This document shows positions 25,901 through 32,977 of a DNA stretch of 32,977 bases, one piece after another (the first letter of the stretch is position 1; each line of letters opens with the position of its first letter). A program made the position numbers and the translations under genes. The DNA is from Brevundimonas sp. GTDB lineage: Bacteria > Pseudomonadota > Alphaproteobacteria > Caulobacterales > Caulobacteraceae. Under the pieces are notes generated by a model, which saw only the letters and a program-made list of their open reading frames with translations, searched no databases and was not told the origin of the DNA. The DNA lies in NCBI RefSeq assembly GCF_016463485.1, contig NZ_JAEMRD010000023.1:1-32977 (forward strand). The letters run 5' to 3'.

Positions 25901-27058
25901 CATGCCGACATAGCCCCTGAACGCGCCGTCACCGTCGAACCGCGGATTGACCGAGACGCTGGACCAGCGCCAGGCCCCGTCATGGCGCTGGAACCGGCAC
26001 TCGAACGCATAGGGCAGATGATCCGGACGGGCCGCGCCCTGGGCCTCGGCGACCGCCGCGACGTCGTCGGGGTGGATGGTCATGCGCCACATCTGGCCCA
26101 ACAGATCCTCGGCCGGCCGACCGTAGAAGGCGACCAGGGCCTTGTTGACGAACTCGACGTCGCCGGCCTCGTCGGTCAGCCAGACCGGCGAGGGGGCGGT
26201 GTCGGCCATCAGGCGGAACCGTTCCTCGCTCTCGCGCAGGGAGGCCTCGGTCGCCTTGGCCTCGGAGATGTCGAGCACCACGGCGATGAAGCCGCGCGGC
26301 CGACCTTCGACGTCCAGCAGCCGCTGCAGACTGGTCACAGCCCAGACGACCGAGCCGTCGGGCCGCAGATAGCGTTTTTCCACCTGACCCGCGCCGCCCG
26401 CCAGGGCTGACGCCAGCAGGGCGCGCGTCGCCTCGACGTCGTCGGGATGGGTGACGTCGCGGGTGCGGATGCCGACGACATTGTCCGGTTCGAGGCCCAG
26501 CATCTCGGCGAAGCGGGCATTGGCGCTCAGGATCGCGCCGCCCATGTCGACACGGACGATGCCGGCCGCCGCCTGGTCGATCATGGCGCGCAGCTCGACC
26601 TCGGTCTCGTCGATGCGGGCATCGGCAGCCTGCTGGGCCGCCTGCACGGTCGTCAGCCGGGCCATGATCTTGCGCAGCGACGCCCCGACCCAGGTGCAGA
26701 AGATGCCGACGATGATGAAGTTGACCGTGGCGACGGCATTCAGCCGGGTCCCCATGCCGGCGTCGCCGGTGCTCAGCGCCACGATCAGCCAGCCGCCGCC
26801 GAGACAGGCGGCCGTGGCGGTCAGGCCGGCGATCCGCCCCCCGGCCAGGGCCGCCAGGATCACTCCGGGCAACAGGATGATGAAGCCGCTGATCTCCTGG
26901 TACAGGGTGCTGGCGGCATAGCGGATGGCGAGGACGGCAATCGCCCACAGCAGGCCGATCACGGCCGAGCGCCAGGCGGAAACGGGCTTCGACCTCGCGA
27001 GACGAAGCAGGCCTGCGTCCGTGTCGGCGATCCGCCTGATAAACCCGACCCAGTCCAT
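22955..27058 (-). CDS. Hybrid sensor histidine kinase/response regulator: N-terminal TM (DUF4118-like), about 5 PAS, GAF, HisKA, HATPase, REC
   Basis: TM segment [39 protein letters not shown]; repeated SEARFRxVADTAPVxIW PAS starts; GAF near [77 protein letters not shown]...[13 protein letters not shown]. Confidence 0.92.
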   Translation of the reverse strand: MDWVGFIRRIADTDAGLLRLARSKPVSAWRSAVIGLLWAIAVLAIRYAASTLYQEISGFIILLPGVILAALAGGRIAGLTATAACLGGGWLIVALSTGDAGMGTRLNAVATVNFIIVGIFCTWVGASLRKIMARLTTVQAAQQAADARIDETEVELRAMIDQAAAGIVRVDMGGAILSANARFAEMLGLEPDNVVGIRTRDVTHPDDVEATRALLASALAGGAGQVEKRYLRPDGSVVWAVTSLQRLLDVEGRPRGFIAVVLDISEAKATEASLRESEERFRLMADTAPSPVWLTDEAGDVEFVNKALVAFYGRPAEDLLGQMWRMTIHPDDVAAVAEAQGAARPDHLPYAFECRFQRHDGAWRWSSVSVNPRFDGDGAFRGYVGMAFDVTEKREALDALAAQERRQSLLLALSDRLRQLTGTEAVMAEASRTLGQHLGVKRAGFGELDRTDGVFRLYPDWTDGTATSAGEWPIHTFGGEVDEELQTGVMVVVDDVDLDPRTASTTAAYRAIGIRAFATTPLMRGDRLHAFMNVHSAEPRVWTAEELGLLDDVAERTWAEVERARAQAEVAESEARFRAVADTAPVLIWVTREDRTRAFVNQAYVAFMGGAYETVRLADWRSFIHPEDQDRLVAESLAGEATLEPFSLEARYLRHDGQYRWLKSFSRPRFGVAGEVIGFVGVAFDVTDIRESNARLATLAAERDAILGQLGEGVIVTDREGTISFVNDAASRLHGVADVGVTPEAYSETYHLLTDDGRPYPPLELPLARAVLHGEIVTDARWRIRRPDGTEVIAVGNARPVTGPDGTHIGAVLTLRDETARIDAEHRISESEARFRTVADSAPVFIWMTDADTRIVFVNQRYTSVFGVDTGELMGERWQSRVHPDDLEPFTRAFMTALKAHGRFEAIMRVIHPTEGLRWLRSEGIPRFDASGVFQGYVGASLDVTEARRAEDDLKRINELLEERVGEALAEKAKAEADLMHAQRMEAVGRLTGGVAHDFNNLLTVVIGALDMMLRSPDDAARRKKLGEAALAAARRGEGLTHQLLAFSRRQALRPQAIDLNAQIQEGEPLLRRAVGETIDLRFKLRRGGARVNVDPSQFEAALINLLVNARDAVVARMGDKPGHKGRITVQTLRCQVEPGEVMDLAPGEYVCVTVADNGAGMDADTLVRVFEPFFTTKAIGKGTGLGLSQVYGFARQSGGAAKVISAPGKGAEIHLYLPPLDPTDSLASEEEVVGPGVIAPGTRLLLVEDDLNVSAIAVDLLTGLGFVVEAVETGPDALQVLDQGRFDVMVSDVVMPGGMTGIELARSCGERHPGLPILLTSGYAGDDVDEALADAPWPFLRKPYSSEQLREALGDLLARGEDSSAG

Positions 27059-27177
27059 TCATCCCCCGACCCGCAAGCGCGCTCGCGAGACCAACGCAAC
27101 GCCGGCAGTCGGTCTGCTGTTCCCCATGGACATCACAGTCGCTCGCGCGACTGTCGCACCCGGCCGGGCTTGGCGAT

Positions 27178-27202
27178 GGAACCGCGAATGACTACCTGCG
27201 TC
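27178..27202 (+). promoter_or_regulatory. Possible EcfG-type promoter of dps (GGAAC-N16-CGTC)
   Basis: GGAAC 27178-27182, CGTC 27199-27202; one mismatch to GGAAC-N16-CGTT; dps ATG at 27237. Confidence 0.4.
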
Positions 27203-27236
27203 TGACGTTACGAAGTTTCGTCATCCAGGAGCAAGC

Positions 27237-27710
27237 ATGTCCGAAAAAATCGACACAGGCATCGGCAAGGCCGAGCGTACCGACGTGGCGGGCCACCTCA
27301 GCAAGGTGCTGGCCGACAGCTATGCCGTCTATCTGAAGACTCACGGCTATCACTGGAATTTGCGGGGGCCGGAGTTCTTCTCCCTGCACGGACTGCTGGA
27401 ACAACAGTACCGCGAAATCTGGGACGCGCTGGACACCATCGCCGAACGCATCCGTGCGCTGGGCGAACTGGCCCCCATGGGCGGATCGGCCTTCGCCAAC
27501 CTGACCTCGATCAAGGACGGCGATCCGGAGAAGGATTCGCAGGCCATGCTCAAGGAACTGGTCAAGGACAACGAGACCCTGATCGCCACGGCGCGCACCG
27601 CCCTTGAGGCCTGCGAAAAGGACGGCGACGACGTCTCGGTCGATCTGATGACCCAGCGGCTGGCGGCCCACGAAAAGGCCGCCTGGATGCTGCGCGCCTC
27701 CATCGCCTGA
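27237..27710 (+). CDS. dps: Dps family DNA-binding ferritin-like protein
   Basis: LADSYAVYLKTHGYHWNLRGPEFFSLHGLLEQQYREIWDALDTIAERIRALGELAP: Dps ferroxidase motif. Confidence 0.93.
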   Translation: MSEKIDTGIGKAERTDVAGHLSKVLADSYAVYLKTHGYHWNLRGPEFFSLHGLLEQQYREIWDALDTIAERIRALGELAPMGGSAFANLTSIKDGDPEKDSQAMLKELVKDNETLIATARTALEACEKDGDDVSVDLMTQRLAAHEKAAWMLRASIA

Positions 27711-27831
27711 AAGAAAGGCTGACGGATCGGGCCGCCGGACGCGTTCAACGACGCGACGGTGGCCCGAAAACCGCCGCTATGCCCGTGCAAGGGCTCTGCC
27801 CTGCCGGCGCTTACCGCCGCTGACCGGACCC

Positions 27832-29001
27832 ATGATGCCCATCGACTGGACCAGGACCAAGGCTTCCGCCCGCAGAGCCGCCACCGGCCTGCCTGCGATG
27901 CTGGCCGCCCTGGGCGTGGCGATGGCGGCAAGCTCTGCGCCCCGGCCCGAGATCGACCGCACGGCCGAGGCGGTGGCGCGGGTCACCCACGGCGACCTGT
28001 CGGACAAGGGGCTGGCGGCCCTGGCGGCGCGGCTTGATCCCTCGCAACTGGCCCAGGCCATGCGCGCCGATCCCAGCCGCCGCGACCCGGCGTTGTACGG
28101 CCTGACCCCGGGGTGGGAAAGCCTGACCCTGGCCGGCAAGCCCTCGCTGGATTTCGGACCCACCGGCCTGGACGCCCAGCGGCTGAACGCTGCCATGCCG
28201 TCGATGACGGGGGCCCTGCGCCCCGCCCTGCCGTTCGTGTTCAAGGCGGCGTCCGAAGCGGATCGCAGGCGCGCCCTGCGCTGCCTGACGCAAGGCATCT
28301 ATTATGAAGCGGCGCTGGAAAGCACCGAGGGTCAGGAAGGCGTGGCCCAGGTCATCCTGAACCGCGTCCGCGATCCAAACTATCCCGACACCATCTGCGG
28401 CGTCGTCTTCCAGGGTGCCGAGCGGACCACGGGCTGCCAGTTCAGCTTTACGTGCGACGGGGCGCTCGCCAACGCCCCCGTGGGCTGGGCCTGGGAGCGG
28501 GCCCGCAGCGTCGCCGAGCGCGCTCTGGCCGGCCATGTCGCCGCGCGTGTCGGGACGGCGACCCACTATCACGCCGACTATGTGCATCCCTGGTGGTCGC
28601 CGACCCTGGCCAAGATCACCCAGATCGGGGCGCACATCTTCTATCGCTGGAAGGGGGCTGCGGGCGAAACCGCATCCTTCGCCCAGGCCTATGCGACCCG
28701 CGAGCCGGTGATCGACGAGGCGCGGTTCTCGCGTCCCCGTCTGATGCTCGCGTCCGCCGAGACCTCGACCGACGCCGGGATCGCGGCTGGCGCGCCCGTG
28801 CTCAAGACCGTCGAGGTCGACGGCCAGACCCGCGTCGTCGGTGTCGTCAGCCTGGGCGGACGCCGTCTGCCGACCCCAGAGGAAGTCGCGGCCATCAATG
28901 CGCGGATCAAGGCCTTCGAGACGCCCGCGCCTGCGCCGCGCATCGAGGTGCCGGGGGCGGTGGCCATGGACGTCGAGGAAGTCGGCAAGCCCGCGTCTTG
29001 A
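27832..29001 (+). CDS. SleB-like cell wall hydrolase (Hydrolase_2)
   Basis: LRCLTQGIYYEAALESTEGQEGVAQVILNRVRDPNYPDTICGVVFQGAERTTGCQFSFTCDGAL...ATHYHADYVHPWWSPTLAKITQIGAHIFYRW. Confidence 0.88.
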   Translation: MMPIDWTRTKASARRAATGLPAMLAALGVAMAASSAPRPEIDRTAEAVARVTHGDLSDKGLAALAARLDPSQLAQAMRADPSRRDPALYGLTPGWESLTLAGKPSLDFGPTGLDAQRLNAAMPSMTGALRPALPFVFKAASEADRRRALRCLTQGIYYEAALESTEGQEGVAQVILNRVRDPNYPDTICGVVFQGAERTTGCQFSFTCDGALANAPVGWAWERARSVAERALAGHVAARVGTATHYHADYVHPWWSPTLAKITQIGAHIFYRWKGAAGETASFAQAYATREPVIDEARFSRPRLMLASAETSTDAGIAAGAPVLKTVEVDGQTRVVGVVSLGGRRLPTPEEVAAINARIKAFETPAPAPRIEVPGAVAMDVEEVGKPAS

Positions 29002-29030
29002 GCCGGTGATTGCCGGGTCGGGTTGCCAAT

Positions 29031-30653
29031 ATGGACAGAGAGTCGCATCTGTTCGGAACGAAGGCGCGTTCGCCCGGTTATATTCGGGTGCCCACCGTGA
29101 CGCTTGATCAATCCGCGCCGATCTGGACCGAAGCCGACCGCGTCTCGGCCCTTCGCGGCTACGGGATTCTCGACACCCCGCGAGAGGAGGCGTTCGACAA
29201 GGTCGTCCGTCTGATCGCCAGGGTGTTCGACGCCCCGATCGCGGTGGTCAATCTGATCGACACCGACCGGCAGTGGTTCAAGGCCGAGACCGGGCTGGGC
29301 GTGCGCGAGACCCCGCTGGAGACTTCGTTCTGTGCCCACGCCCTGCTCCAGCAGGACGGAATGGTCGTGCCCGATGCGACCGAGGATCCCCGTTTCCAGT
29401 GCAATCCGCTGGTGACCGGCGAGATGGGCCTGCGCTTCTATGCCGGACGGTTGTTGAAGACGCCGGAGGGCCTGCCGCTGGGGACGCTCTGCGTGCTCGA
29501 CGACAAGGCGCGGCCCGAGGGGATCACCGACCTTCAGTCCGAGACCCTGGATGTCCTGGCCGACCTGGTCATGGAACAGATCACCCTGCGCCGGTCCGAG
29601 CGCGAACGGGCCATCGGCGAGGCGGCGCTCGATGTCAGCGAGGCCCGGTTCGCGGCCATCGCCGACTCCATGCCCCAGATGGTCTGGTCGACCCGGCCGG
29701 ACGGCTTTCACGACTACTATAATGCCCGCTGGTACGAGTTTACCGGCATGCCCGCCGGCTCGACCGACGGCGAGGGCTGGAACGGCATGTTCCACCCGGA
29801 GGACCAGGACCGCGCCTGGACCCTGTGGCAGCATTGTCTGGCGACCGGCGACCACTACGAGATTGAATACCGGCTGAGACGACATGACGGCGTGTATCGC
29901 TGGACCCTGGGCCGGGCCATGCCGATCCGGCACGCGGATGGAACCATCGTGCGCTGGTTCGGCACCTGTACCGACATCGACGACCTGAAGCGGATGGAGC
30001 AGGGCAAGGAACTGCTCAGCCAGGAACTCAGCCACCGCATCAAGAACATTTTCGCTGTCGTCTCGGCCCTGATCGCCCTGTCTGCGCGCGAATATCCCGA
30101 GGCCAAGGCCTTTGCCGTCGCCGTCCGCGACCGCATCGCCGCCCTGGCGCGCGCGCACGAGTTCGTCCGGCCCCACACCGAGGTGTCGCGCCCCACGGTC
30201 GGGGCCATGACCCTGCACGCCTTCCTGGAGGCCCTGTTCCGGCCCTATGCGGCCGATGACGGTTCTGCGCGGGTGCGGCTGAGCGGCGACGACGCCCGGT
30301 TCGACGATCAGGCGGCGACGTCGGTGGCGCTGCTGTTCCACGAACTGGCCACCAATGCCGCCAAATACGGGGCCCTGTCCCTGCCGGGCGGCCATGTGGA
30401 CCTGGAGACGCGGCTGATCGACGACCGGTTCGTCCTGACCTGGAGCGAGCGAGGCGGTCCCCCCGTTACCGGCAAGCCGGAACGCAGCGGCTTCGGATCA
30501 TCCCTGGCGACCGTGTCGGTCGAAGGTCAGTTGGGCGGTCGGCTGGAACGAAACTGGGCGCCTGGGGGTTTGATCGTGGTGGCGGATCTGCCTTCCACCG
30601 CGCTGTCGCGACGCAAGGCTGCGGAAATCATCTCGCAGATGCGAACAGCGTGA
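29031..30653 (+). CDS. GAF-PAS HWE-family sensor histidine kinase
   Basis: GAF: FDAPIAVVNLIDTDRQWFKAETGLGVRETPLETSFCAHALLQ; PAS: FAAIADSMPQMVWSTRPDGFHDYYNARWYEFTG; HWE: ELSHRIKNIFAVVSALI...LLFHELATNAAKYGALS...LTWSERGGPPV. Confidence 0.9.
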   Translation: MDRESHLFGTKARSPGYIRVPTVTLDQSAPIWTEADRVSALRGYGILDTPREEAFDKVVRLIARVFDAPIAVVNLIDTDRQWFKAETGLGVRETPLETSFCAHALLQQDGMVVPDATEDPRFQCNPLVTGEMGLRFYAGRLLKTPEGLPLGTLCVLDDKARPEGITDLQSETLDVLADLVMEQITLRRSERERAIGEAALDVSEARFAAIADSMPQMVWSTRPDGFHDYYNARWYEFTGMPAGSTDGEGWNGMFHPEDQDRAWTLWQHCLATGDHYEIEYRLRRHDGVYRWTLGRAMPIRHADGTIVRWFGTCTDIDDLKRMEQGKELLSQELSHRIKNIFAVVSALIALSAREYPEAKAFAVAVRDRIAALARAHEFVRPHTEVSRPTVGAMTLHAFLEALFRPYAADDGSARVRLSGDDARFDDQAATSVALLFHELATNAAKYGALSLPGGHVDLETRLIDDRFVLTWSERGGPPVTGKPERSGFGSSLATVSVEGQLGGRLERNWAPGGLIVVADLPSTALSRRKAAEIISQMRTA

Positions 30654-30711
30654 AACCCGCAAGGGCTTTCCGCGTTATTTCACGGAACGTCGATCAAGCA
30701 ACCCGGCTGTA

Positions 30712-31119
30712 ATGACTGCGCGCATTCTCATCATCGAAGACGAGGCCCTGGTGGCCATGGAACTTCGGTTTGTGCTGGAGGACCTCGGTTACGAGGTTGT
30801 CGGCAGCGCGGCTGATGCACGCACGGCGCGCAACCTCGCCAAGCAGGCTGCTGTCGATCTGGCGCTGGTCGATATCCACCTGTCGGATGGGCCCACCGGC
30901 GTCGACCTTGGCCGCGACCTGGCCCAGGAAGACGGCGTGACCGTCGTTTATATGACCGCAAACCCCGGCATGGTCCGCAATGGCGTGGCCGGCACGATCG
31001 GCGTCCTTTCCAAACCTTCGGACGAGCGCGCGGTCGAGCGGACCGTCGCCTACGCTCTGGGCCGGCGTCAGGGCGTGCCTGTCGAATACGCGCCGCCTGA
31101 ACTGCAGTTGTTCGCGTGA
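30712..31119 (+). CDS. Single-domain response regulator
   Basis: ILIIEDEALVAMELRFVLEDLGYEVVG...LALVDIHLSDGPTGVDLG...VVYMTANP...VLSKP: acidic pocket, phospho-Asp, Thr and Lys all present; no output domain. Confidence 0.92.
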   Translation: MTARILIIEDEALVAMELRFVLEDLGYEVVGSAADARTARNLAKQAAVDLALVDIHLSDGPTGVDLGRDLAQEDGVTVVYMTANPGMVRNGVAGTIGVLSKPSDERAVERTVAYALGRRQGVPVEYAPPELQLFA

Positions 31120-31643
31120 CAGTCAAACTGTCCATCGTCGGCCTGTCCGACAACGGCGCGCTGGCCCAGCTCGTCTATCGCAGCACCAGCGTCACCGGCG
31201 TGGCCAGCGCGCTGGAAATGTCCGATATCCTGGCCGAGGCCCGTCCGCGCAATGCCCAGCTGGGTATCACGGGGATCCTGACGGCCGTCGACGGTATGTT
31301 CGTGCAACTGATCGAAGGGCCGGTCGCGAGCATCGAAGGCCTTCTGGTCCGCTTGGCCCAGGACCGACGCCACACGGATCTCGAGGTTGTGGACCGTCGC
31401 CTCACCGATGATCGGGCCTTCGGCGACTGGGACATGGTCAGCCCCCGCTTTGCGCCCGCAGAGCTGACCGCCCTGTCTAGGCTGCTGGCGAGCGGGGCCC
31501 CGTCGCTGGACGACCTGATCGAGGTCCTGTCCCGGGCCTGCAAGCGCCAGGAGGCCGTCCTGGAAGGCCGCGACCGCCCGCTCGCCCAGACCGCGCTGGC
31601 CGATACGCGCTTTCTGGTCGACAGGGTCGAACCCGACATCTGA
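31116..31643 (+). CDS. BLUF domain (blue-light, FAD) photoreceptor protein
   Basis: LAQLVYRSTSV...MSDILAEARPRNAQLGITGILTAVDGMFVQLIEGPVASIEGLLVRLAQDRRHTDLEVVDRRLTDDRAFGDWDM; Tyr21, Asn46, Gln64, Trp105, Met107 match canonical BLUF positions. GTG start overlaps the REC stop codon. Confidence 0.9.
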   Translation: MTVKLSIVGLSDNGALAQLVYRSTSVTGVASALEMSDILAEARPRNAQLGITGILTAVDGMFVQLIEGPVASIEGLLVRLAQDRRHTDLEVVDRRLTDDRAFGDWDMVSPRFAPAELTALSRLLASGAPSLDDLIEVLSRACKRQEAVLEGRDRPLAQTALADTRFLVDRVEPDI

Positions 31644-31649
31644 TCTGGC

Positions 31650-32669
31650 CTACCAGACGCCGATCTTCTGGGCCTCATGGTGGCTGATCGGGTGATGGGC
31701 CTTGGCGTGATCGACCTCGGCGAGGAACCGCACGGCGTCGAGCGCGGCCATGCAGCCCATGCCGGCGGCGGTCACGGCCTGGCGATAGATGTCGTCGGTG
31801 ACGTCACCGGCCGCATAGACGCCCTCGATCGCCGTGGCGGTCGAGCCGGGCTTGACCACCAGATAGCCGCCCTGTTTGGTCTCCAGCTGGCTCTGGAACA
31901 GTTCCGACGACGGGGCGTGACCGATGGCGATGAAGACGCCGTCCGCCGCCACGACCTGCTCGCTGCCCGACGTCACATCCGACAGCCGCACGCCGGTGAC
32001 GTTGGAAGCGATGCCGTCGCTCTGGCCCAGAATTTCCTCGACCTTGTGGTTCCAGATCACCTCGACCTTGGGGTTGGCGAACAGACGGTCCTGAAGGATC
32101 TTCTCGGCCCGGAACTCGTCCTTGCGGTGGACCACGGTGACCTTGGCGGCGAAATTGGTCAGGAAAAGCGCCTCTTCGACCGCCGTATTGCCGCCGCCCA
32201 CGACGATGACCTTCTTGCCGCGATAGAAGAAGCCGTCGCAGGTGGCGCAGGCGGAGACGCCGAAGCCCTGGTATTTCTGCTCGCTGTCGAGCCCCAGCCA
32301 TTTGGCCTGGGCCCCGGTGGAGATGATCACCGTCTCGGCGATCAACTCGGCCCCGGAATCCAGCTTCAGCCGGAACGGGCGTTGCGACAGGTCGGCGGAG
32401 ACGACGATGTCCTCGATCACCTCGGCGCCGACATGCTCGGCCTGGGACCGCATCTGGTCCATCAGCCAGGGACCCTGAATGGTCTCGGCGAAGCCCGGAT
32501 AGTTTTCGACGTCTGTGGTGATGGTCAGCTGGCCGCCGGGCTGGAGACCCGCGATGATCACCGGCTCCAGCATGGCGCGCGCGGCATAGATGGCGGCGGT
32601 CCAGCCGGCGGGGCCTGAACCGATGACGGCGAGGCGGACGGAGCGAGGGTCTTTGCGAAGATCGGTCAT
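31650..32669 (-). CDS. trxB: Thioredoxin-disulfide reductase
   Basis: VIGSGPAGWTAAIYAARA, GGQLTITTDVENYPGF, GVSACATCDGFFYRGKKVIVVGGGNTAVEEA (CATC redox site), GVYAAGDVTD. Confidence 0.95.
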   Translation of the reverse strand: MTDLRKDPRSVRLAVIGSGPAGWTAAIYAARAMLEPVIIAGLQPGGQLTITTDVENYPGFAETIQGPWLMDQMRSQAEHVGAEVIEDIVVSADLSQRPFRLKLDSGAELIAETVIISTGAQAKWLGLDSEQKYQGFGVSACATCDGFFYRGKKVIVVGGGNTAVEEALFLTNFAAKVTVVHRKDEFRAEKILQDRLFANPKVEVIWNHKVEEILGQSDGIASNVTGVRLSDVTSGSEQVVAADGVFIAIGHAPSSELFQSQLETKQGGYLVVKPGSTATAIEGVYAAGDVTDDIYRQAVTAAGMGCMAALDAVRFLAEVDHAKAHHPISHHEAQKIGVW

Positions 32670-32741
32670 GGTCGTCTATTTAGGCGCTGATTCCGTTTCG
32701 TGCGATGCCGGGATCCGAAACTGTTCACAGGGGAGGCGCGC

Positions 32742-32977
32742 ATGGCGCAGACGAGTTTCATGGGTGTCGGGATCGGGCTGGGCCTGGCCCTGGGCGCGGC
32801 CTTCGGGATCATCACCGACAATCTGGCCCTGGGCCTGGGGGTCGGCGTCGCGATCGGGGCCGGACTGGGCGTGGCGATCGACGCGAGCAAGAGCAAGGCG
32901 GCCGCGCGCAAGAATGACGGCGGCGACGGCGGGGTCCACTCGGGTGGCGGTGATGGCGGGGGGCGCGACAAGTCGTC
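32742..32977 (+). CDS. Small glycine-rich membrane protein, truncated by the window edge
   Basis: MAQTSFMGVGIGLGLALGAAFGIITDNLALGLGVGVAIGAGLGVAIDASKSKAAARKNDGGDGG... open to the end of the window; GGGGAGG SD-like sequence upstream. Confidence 0.6.
   Translation, partial: MAQTSFMGVGIGLGLALGAAFGIITDNLALGLGVGVAIGAGLGVAIDASKSKAAARKNDGGDGGVHSGGGDGGGRDKS

Noticed and set aside
28689-30395. 568-aa minus-strand ORF
   Set aside because: Antisense to the HWE kinase and end of the cell wall hydrolase, both with clear domain signatures.
29031-30653. HWE kinase as a LOV photoreceptor (LovK ortholog)
   Set aside because: The PAS segment lacks the LOV flavin-binding motif GxNCRFLQ; any light input must come from the BLUF protein or elsewhere.
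30683-30712. GGAAC upstream of the receiver gene as an EcfG promoter
   Set aside because: No CGTT at 16-17 nt spacing and it sits too close to the start codon.

Overview
GC-rich alphaproteobacterial chromosomal segment. GcrA, HWE kinase and GANTC/CtrA-type signals point to Caulobacterales, probably Brevundimonas-like. I found no phage, IS, CRISPR, tRNA or rRNA. Most of the window is core metabolism or housekeeping: threonine dehydratase, FKBP PPIase, FkbM methyltransferase, dCTP deaminase, ApaG, GcrA, Kef antiporter, PhoH, gamma-carbonic anhydrase, M16 peptidase, an NAD biosynthesis cluster (nadA-M50-nadB-Uma2-nadC), two SleB-like cell wall hydrolases, a large multi-PAS hybrid kinase, Dps and TrxB. 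The best candidate for an under-described system is at 29.0-31.6 kb: a GAF-PAS-HWE histidine kinase, a stand-alone receiver and a translationally coupled BLUF blue-light protein. Other signals of interest are: a five-copy hairpin family with covarying stems, three copies at an exact 49-bp period, bracketing apaG and abutting gcrA; a palindromic repeat that appears to have replaced the start codon of an FKBP lipoprotein; candidate EcfG-type promoters; a strong dyad upstream of nadA; and clustered GANTC sites with a CtrA-like box upstream of gcrA. All calls come from reading the sequence; no database search or folding program was run.
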